NCBI RefSeq assembly: GCF_028369065.1
Contig: NZ_JAQNDA010000003.1
Span: forward strand, 62,001-126,000
Source of the DNA: Marinobacter sp. SS21
GTDB taxonomy: Bacteria > Pseudomonadota > Gammaproteobacteria > Pseudomonadales > Oleiphilaceae
DNA: 64,000 nucleotides
Direction of reading: 5' to 3'
A program made the position numbers and the translations under genes. Below are positions 59,500 through 64,000 of the stretch, piece after piece (position 1 is the first letter of the stretch; each line of letters begins with the position of its first letter). A model generated the notes under the pieces. The model was not told the DNA's origin and did no database searches. It saw only the letters and a program-made list of their open reading frames with translations.

Positions 59500-61173
59500 T
59501 TACTTGACGGCCTCGTCACGAAGTTCCCGACGCAGGATTTTACCGACGTTGGTCTTCGGCAATTCCTCACGGAATTCGAACAGTTTGGGCACCTTGTAAG
59601 CGGTCAGACGCTCGCGGCAGAATTCCTTCAGCTCGCCCTCGGAAAGATCCCCCGAAGACGGTACCAGGAAGACCTTGACGGCCTCGCCACTCTTCTTGTC
59701 TGGCACACCAACAGCGGCACACTCGACCACTTTCGGGTGGCTGCTTACCACGTCTTCGATTTCGTTCGGGAAGACATTGAAGCCAGACACGATAATCATG
59801 TCCTTCTTGCGATCGACGATGCGGATGAAGCCGTCTTCCTGGATCAGCGCGACGTCACCGGTACGCAGGAAGCCATCGTCGGTGAAGGACTTCTGTGTGT
59901 CTTCCGGACGCTGCCAGTAACCGCGCATAACCTGCGGTCCCTTGACGCAAAGCTCACCCGGTTCACCCAGCGGAGTCTCATTACCTTCGTCATCAATGGT
60001 CTTGATGGTGGTGTTGCAGATTGGCAGACCAATGGTGCCCAGCTGAATCGCACTGGGTGGGTTGAACGTCACCACTGGAGAAGTCTCGGTCATACCGTAG
60101 CCTTCGGTGACTTCACAGCCCGTTACCCGCTTCCACATTTTGGCGGTATCGCTGGTAAGCGCCATACCACCGGATGCGGTGAGCTTCAGGCCGCTGAAGT
60201 CGAGACCTTTGAATTCTTCGTTGTTGCACAGAGCCACAAACAACGTGTTCAGGCCGAGAAACGCGGTGAACTTGTGCTTCTTCAGTTCCTTGACGAAGCC
60301 CGGGATGTCACGCGGATTCGGAATCAGCACATTGTGGCAGCCCGCCTCCAGCATAATGCCGCAGTTCAGGGTGAAGGAGTAAATGTGGTACAGCGGCAGC
60401 GGTGCGATGACCACTTCCTTACCCTCTTCGATCATTGCGCCCATCATCGGACGGGTCTGCAGCAGGTTGGCAACCAGGTTGCCGTGGGTCAGCATTGCCC
60501 CTTTGGCCACACCAGTGGTACCACCGGTGTACTGCAGTACCGCGATATCGTCCTTCTTGGCTTCAACCGGGGTGAACTTCTCTTTGCTGCCAGCGCTCAG
60601 CACGGCCGGAAGCTTATGAGCTTTCGGCAAATTGAACGGCGGGACCATCTTCTTGACGTGCTTGATCACGGCGTTGAGCAAGGTCCGTTTGATGGGCGAA
60701 TGCATGTCCGCGATCTCAGTCACGATGACGTGCTCAATGCCAGTGTGCGGGAGCACCTTCTCGGCATTTTCGGCCATGTTTGCCAACACCACCAGAGCCT
60801 TGGCACCGGAGTCGTTGAACTGGTGCTCCATCTCCCGGGTGGTGTACAGCGGATTCGTGTTGACCACGATCAGACCGGCCCGCATGGCGCCGTAGACCAC
60901 CACCGGGTATTGGGTCACGTTCGGCATCTGGACAGCAATGCGGTCGCCCGGCTTAAGGTTGGTCTTATTTTGGAGCCAGGCGGCGAAGTTGCGACTTTGC
61001 GTGTCCAGATCACGATAGGTCAGCGTGACACCTACGGCGCTGAACGCGGGGCGATCGGCAAATTTCTTTACCGCCTGATCAAATACCTCAATCATGCTTT
61101 GGTATTGTTCCAGGTCCACCTCACGGGGCGTGCCCGCCGGGTATTTATCCTGATAGAACTGCGCAAAATCCAT
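59500..61173 (-). CDS. fadD: Long-chain fatty acid-CoA ligase FadD
   Basis: The protein has the AMP-binding motif YTGGTTGVAKGAML and the fatty-acyl-CoA signature GWLHTGDV-type (TDDGFLRTGDVALIQEDGFI), followed by DRKKDMIIVSGFNVFPNEIE. The start is the ATG at 61173 with AGGAGATGGTGTG upstream, giving 557 residues; seven earlier codons are open. It activates imported fatty acids for beta-oxidation or lipid synthesis at the inner membrane. It has its own terminator, and maoC is divergent. Confidence 0.95.
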   Translation of the reverse strand: MDFAQFYQDKYPAGTPREVDLEQYQSMIEVFDQAVKKFADRPAFSAVGVTLTYRDLDTQSRNFAAWLQNKTNLKPGDRIAVQMPNVTQYPVVVYGAMRAGLIVVNTNPLYTTREMEHQFNDSGAKALVVLANMAENAEKVLPHTGIEHVIVTEIADMHSPIKRTLLNAVIKHVKKMVPPFNLPKAHKLPAVLSAGSKEKFTPVEAKKDDIAVLQYTGGTTGVAKGAMLTHGNLVANLLQTRPMMGAMIEEGKEVVIAPLPLYHIYSFTLNCGIMLEAGCHNVLIPNPRDIPGFVKELKKHKFTAFLGLNTLFVALCNNEEFKGLDFSGLKLTASGGMALTSDTAKMWKRVTGCEVTEGYGMTETSPVVTFNPPSAIQLGTIGLPICNTTIKTIDDEGNETPLGEPGELCVKGPQVMRGYWQRPEDTQKSFTDDGFLRTGDVALIQEDGFIRIVDRKKDMIIVSGFNVFPNEIEDVVSSHPKVVECAAVGVPDKKSGEAVKVFLVPSSGDLSEGELKEFCRERLTAYKVPKLFEFREELPKTNVGKILRRELRDEAVK

Positions 61174-61464
61174 CACACCATCTCCTGTTTCCATTTGTGC
61201 TTATAATCATTATCGGGCACGGCCGACTGAACCGCGTCGATCGACCGGAACAAGCTAACACCGCCCGGTTGAAATTTTATTGAATATTATGACTGGCAGG
61301 CTGCACTGTTTTTCACATGGCATCGTCATTGATCACCAAATGATCGAAAAACAACCAGACGAAAGTCTCAACCCAAAAAAGTCGGGAGAGAATAGCAGTT
61401 TTGAGAACGATGAGGTAGCTTTCAACGTCTCGAGTCGTTCACCCTCCCCCGACGAGGCCAGGTA
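61174..61464. promoter_or_regulatory. fadD-maoC divergent regulatory region
   Basis: The 291-bp gap holds a 10-bp palindrome GTCGATCGAC (61236-61245) and an AT-rich stretch near 61270-61290, compatible with divergent promoters. I find no clear match to the PsrA or FadR operator consensus by eye. No gene is seen in it. Confidence 0.4.
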
Positions 61465-61950
61465 ATGGATCAGTCTCCCGATCAGCTTAAAAATGTGACC
61501 TACGACGAACTGCAGGTCGGAGATAGCGCAACCTTTTCCCGCACGCTCACCGAGGATGAACTTGTGCTGTTCGCCGCCGTTTCCGGGGACATAAACCCGG
61601 TTCATCTGGACGATCAATTTGCGGCCGGCACGACATTCAAGGAACGCATTGCTCACGGCATGTGGAGCGGGTCTCTGGTTTCCGCCGCTCTGGCGACGGT
61701 GCTTCCTGGCCCTGGCACAATCTATCTGGAGCAGAACCTGGCGTTCAAGCGGCCGGTAAAGCTCCAAGACACCCTGACCGTCACTCTGACCGTTTTGGCC
61801 AAGGAGTCGAAAAACCGGGTAGTGATCCGTTGCGATGTCCGCAATCAACATGATCAAAAAGTTGTGATCGGCGAAGCCAAGGTCATGGCGCCGAGCCAAT
61901 CACTGACCTTACCCAAACCCCGGTTGCCCAAGATCACGATCGAATATTAG
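61465..61950 (+). CDS. MaoC-type (R)-enoyl-CoA hydratase
   Basis: The 161-residue hot-dog protein has the hydratase 2 motif SGDINPVHLDD (D42, H47) and RIAHGMWSGSLVSA. Relatives (PhaJ) convert enoyl-CoA to (R)-3-hydroxyacyl-CoA for PHA or lipid A; this role is inferred. The upstream sequence GAGGCCAGGTA precedes the ATG. It lies next to fadD, as in Pseudomonas. Confidence 0.87.
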   Translation: MDQSPDQLKNVTYDELQVGDSATFSRTLTEDELVLFAAVSGDINPVHLDDQFAAGTTFKERIAHGMWSGSLVSAALATVLPGPGTIYLEQNLAFKRPVKLQDTLTVTLTVLAKESKNRVVIRCDVRNQHDQKVVIGEAKVMAPSQSLTLPKPRLPKITIEY

Positions 61951-61970
61951 CCAGGCAAGGCACGAACCGA

Positions 61971-62900
61971 TCAAGACGGCAGGAAGTCAATCGGGAACCG
62001 CACCGTCCGTTGCTCCACATCACTGGCACCAAAATCAAACAGCAGCACCCGATTGGCCACTCGTTGTTCGAGGCTCGGGTTTGCCAGTTCGGAGCTGACC
62101 ACTTTACAGTGTGAGACCCGCCCATCGGGTTCGATGATGAGTTCCAGCAGGAGCTTGCCCTCAAGAGCCGGATTCTGACGCAACTCCCGGCGATACAGCG
62201 CATACAGGGCCGACTTCTGCGCTTCAAATACCTGTCGAATATTGCTCATGGCCCTTTGCGACGTCGCTTGTACCGGTGCCGGTGTGGCTTTGGCGACCGG
62301 CGCCACCACCGGCGCTTCCACCTGTGCCACGGTATGCTGCGAAAGCAGCACCTTCCGGGTTGGCGCGTCGGATTCAATCACACCGCCGCTGCCCGATAAT
62401 GCGTCTGCCGTCACCGTCGGCGCACCGGCGTGAACCTCCTCCGGTGATGACGAAACGTTGGCAGACAGCTCATTCCCGTCGCTCATTACCGGCGCTTTCA
62501 TCTCGGCCAGTTGGCTTTGCAAGGCCAGTAGGCCAGACCGGGATGCAACCTGTCGGGCCTGCTCCACCGTTTGTGTTCTCGGAGTTTGTGCTCTCCTGTC
62601 AGGCTCCGGCTCGGGGCCAGGCTCGCTTACTCGCGGTATGGCAGGAGCAGGAAGCTCCACAGCCGACGCTGCCGGCGGTATCGGTTGGCGCTGCTCAACT
62701 GGACGAATTAGCCGTGTCACCTGAGGTGCCACGGACTCTCTGGCAGGCGCTTGCAGGGAGGCCAACTCCAAACGGGGAATGACAAGGGCCGGAATGCTGG
62801 CCAACACCAGCAGGGCGGCAAACACCAGCCCGAAGCGTCCCTGATCGCTACGGTCATTCGACCAGGGTAACAGGTGACCGCTGTCTCCGCGGCTATCCAT
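61971..62900 (-). CDS. TonB-like protein with AgmX/PglI-type C-terminus
   Basis: The start is the ATG at 62900, which overlaps the preceding ExbD stop by eight bases, giving 309 residues; an open frame continues 79 codons upstream but is antisense-like garble. One membrane span (about 24-41) is followed by a Pro/Ala/Val-rich periplasmic linker and a C-terminal domain (LLLELIIEPDGRVSHCKVVSS...) of the AgmX/PglI type, which in TonB-like proteins grips a partner. Fourth gene of the ExbB-ExbD-ExbD-AgmX operon. Confidence 0.82.
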   Translation of the reverse strand: MDSRGDSGHLLPWSNDRSDQGRFGLVFAALLVLASIPALVIPRLELASLQAPARESVAPQVTRLIRPVEQRQPIPPAASAVELPAPAIPRVSEPGPEPEPDRRAQTPRTQTVEQARQVASRSGLLALQSQLAEMKAPVMSDGNELSANVSSSPEEVHAGAPTVTADALSGSGGVIESDAPTRKVLLSQHTVAQVEAPVVAPVAKATPAPVQATSQRAMSNIRQVFEAQKSALYALYRRELRQNPALEGKLLLELIIEPDGRVSHCKVVSSELANPSLEQRVANRVLLFDFGASDVEQRTVRFPIDFLPS

Positions 62901-63387
62901 TGGCCACCTCGCCGCGGGTTCTGACGGCAAGCCGCACCTGTCGGTAGTTTTCCTCCACACAGGTCTGCATGATCTTGCGCAACAGACGGTACTGGGTGTT
63001 CTTTTCCGCCAAGACCGTGATTTCAAATCCCGCCTCCGGCACTCCGCTCTGCTGCGGCCGCAACTGCCGCAGGTGATTTGCCAGATCGGCCACGACGTCA
63101 TCAGCCGCCGGGATGTCGGCCAGTCGGGCAACCTCACGACCGTTCAACAAAATCGCTTCGGTCGTGATCAAAACGGTCAATGTATCGGCCGCCGGCGCCT
63201 CAGCGGTTGATTGCGGCAAGTCCATACCGGATTCAGAACGCAGCACCTTGACATCGGACGAGTTCACCATCAGGAAGAACACCAAAATGGTAAAGATGTC
63301 CATCAGCGACACCAGGTTTAGCCCCCCCGGCTTATGCATTCGCTGGTAATGACGGCGCCGGCTCTGGGCCCGACGAGAAGCCTTCAT
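62893..63387 (-). CDS. ExbD/TolR family protein (second copy)
   Basis: The 164-residue protein has a basic N-terminus, one membrane span (LVSLMDIFTILVFFLMVNS) with the channel aspartate D30 in the ExbD/TolR position, then a periplasmic domain with TLTVLITTEAILLNG. It overlaps the other ExbD stop by four bases (ATGA) and runs into the AgmX-type gene. Confidence 0.87.
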   Translation of the reverse strand: MKASRRAQSRRRHYQRMHKPGGLNLVSLMDIFTILVFFLMVNSSDVKVLRSESGMDLPQSTAEAPAADTLTVLITTEAILLNGREVARLADIPAADDVVADLANHLRQLRPQQSGVPEAGFEITVLAEKNTQYRLLRKIMQTCVEENYRQVRLAVRTRGEVANG

Positions 63388-63914
63388 CGTCCAGCCTCCA
63401 GCGCCAGGGAGGCGGACTCGCGTTCTGACGCTATCTCTGCATCTGCCAGCGCCACATCCGGAAACAACTCTGCAGTCACCAAGCTGGCTGCCACCACGGC
63501 CTGGTAGGAACGAAGGGTATCCATAGTGGCGATCAGGGTCTGGTAATCGGTGCTGAGTGGCACTTCCAGTACTACGTCGGTTTTATCCGGGACCCGCTGT
63601 TTGATCTGAATCAACAGCTCACGCAGTCCATTGTAGTCATGCCTTCCCTCCACCAGAGGTAAAACTCCGATCAGGCCGTGCCCGCTATCCTCAACTTCGA
63701 TGCCATGGGCTGACAGGCTAACCCGCAGGGCCAGGTCTTCCGCCGCGGGGGCCTTGCCCGGGTCCATCCCCGGGAAGTTCAGCTCAATCATGCGCAGTTG
63801 ACTGAACACCATGCCGAGCAACAAGACCGGTACCAATACAATCATCAAGTTAAGAAAGGCGGTGATATCCATCTCCGGATTGGAGATTTTCCGCCGCTGC
63901 TTGCGTCTCATCAT
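63384..63914 (-). CDS. ExbD/TolR family protein (first copy)
   Basis: The 176-residue protein has RRKISNPEMDITAFLNLMIVLVPVLLLG with the channel aspartate in EMDITAFLN, the ExbD consensus, and a periplasmic part with LALRVSLSAHGIEVED. GGGGGCGTGCA lies just before the start, and M1/M2 are adjacent ATGs (63914, 63911). It is encoded 11 bases after the channel protein's stop. Confidence 0.87.
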   Translation of the reverse strand: MMRRKQRRKISNPEMDITAFLNLMIVLVPVLLLGMVFSQLRMIELNFPGMDPGKAPAAEDLALRVSLSAHGIEVEDSGHGLIGVLPLVEGRHDYNGLRELLIQIKQRVPDKTDVVLEVPLSTDYQTLIATMDTLRSYQAVVAASLVTAELFPDVALADAEIASERESASLALEAGR

Positions 63915-63925
63915 TGCACGCCCCC

Positions 63926-64000
63926 TCAGACAGCCTGGGTTGGTGCCTGGTCGGCAATGTTGTTCAACAACTTCACGCCCGCCATTTCAAAACTGTCCAC
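63926..64000 (-). CDS. MotA/TolQ/ExbB-type proton channel protein, C-terminal end only
   Basis: The last 24 codons before the TGA at 63926 read MAGVKLLNNIADQAPTQAV at the end, with the rest outside the window. The assignment to an ExbB/TolQ-type channel rests on the two ExbD genes directly downstream and is therefore contextual. Confidence 0.55.
   Translation of the reverse strand: MDSFEMAGVKLLNNIADQAPTQAV

Noticed and set aside
59410-61206. Plus-strand open frame of 598 codons opposite fadD
   Set aside because: It is the reverse complement of fadD in a fixed codon frame and has no family resemblance; long antisense frames are common in GC-rich genes.

Overview
The window looks like a housekeeping stretch of a marine, Marinobacter-like gammaproteobacterium. 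This is inferred from gene content and gene order, not from a search. Gene order matches what is known for Pseudomonas-type chromosomes in many blocks: truA-fimV-asd-leuBDC next to a LysR regulator, accD-folC-dedD-cvpA-purF-metZ, pabB-thrH-cysH-cysB, and holB-pilZ. The protein sequences and the mixture of blocks fit Marinobacter and its relatives best. The DNA is moderately GC-rich and densely coded, mostly on the minus strand. I see no tRNA, rRNA, CRISPR array, prophage or complete insertion sequence.

Region by region. 1-5.7 kb: rarA (cut by the window edge), lolA, ftsK and metZ. 5.7-14.5 kb: a long minus-strand run truA-trpF-trpB-trpA-accD-folC-dedD-cvpA-purF, joining tryptophan, fatty acid, folate and purine synthesis with division-associated membrane proteins. 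14.7-22.6 kb: fimV, asd, leuB, leuD and leuC, with a divergent LysR gene at 22.7 kb. 23.7-28 kb: a PilU-type pilus ATPase, an MFS transporter that seems to start at ATT, aroC and prmB. 28-35.8 kb: holB, pilZ, an alpha/beta hydrolase, a DUF4892 protein and a patatin in one direction, fed by the upstream DUF58-tgpA pair. A 298-bp IS5-like miniature element sits directly in front of the DUF58 gene.

36-39 kb is the most accessory part: a secreted protein of unknown function, a small G-less tandem repeat, a DUF6160-type exported protein and another exported protein of unknown function. 39-46 kb: pabB, thrH, cysH, cysB and a large MalT-type LuxR regulator. Just behind that regulator is a perfect CRP/Vfr half-site pair, a -10 box, three hairpins and an intrinsic terminator, which together look like an unannotated small RNA gene. 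46.5-51 kb: gspA-gspB-dinG. 51-62 kb is rich in lipid functions: a DUF3336 patatin in tandem with mlaA, a thioesterase, a KAS III enzyme, fadD and a MaoC hydratase, interrupted by hrpA. 62-64 kb: an ExbB-ExbD-ExbD-AgmX/TonB-like proton-driven motor operon that leaves the window.

Many genes are translationally coupled (ATGA or TGATG overlaps at lolA/rarA, trpF/truA, tgpA/DUF58, hydrolase/DUF4892, gspB/dinG and the ExbD genes). Several starts are better placed at internal GTG/ATG codons with a good ribosome binding site than at the longest open frame; these choices are stated per gene.
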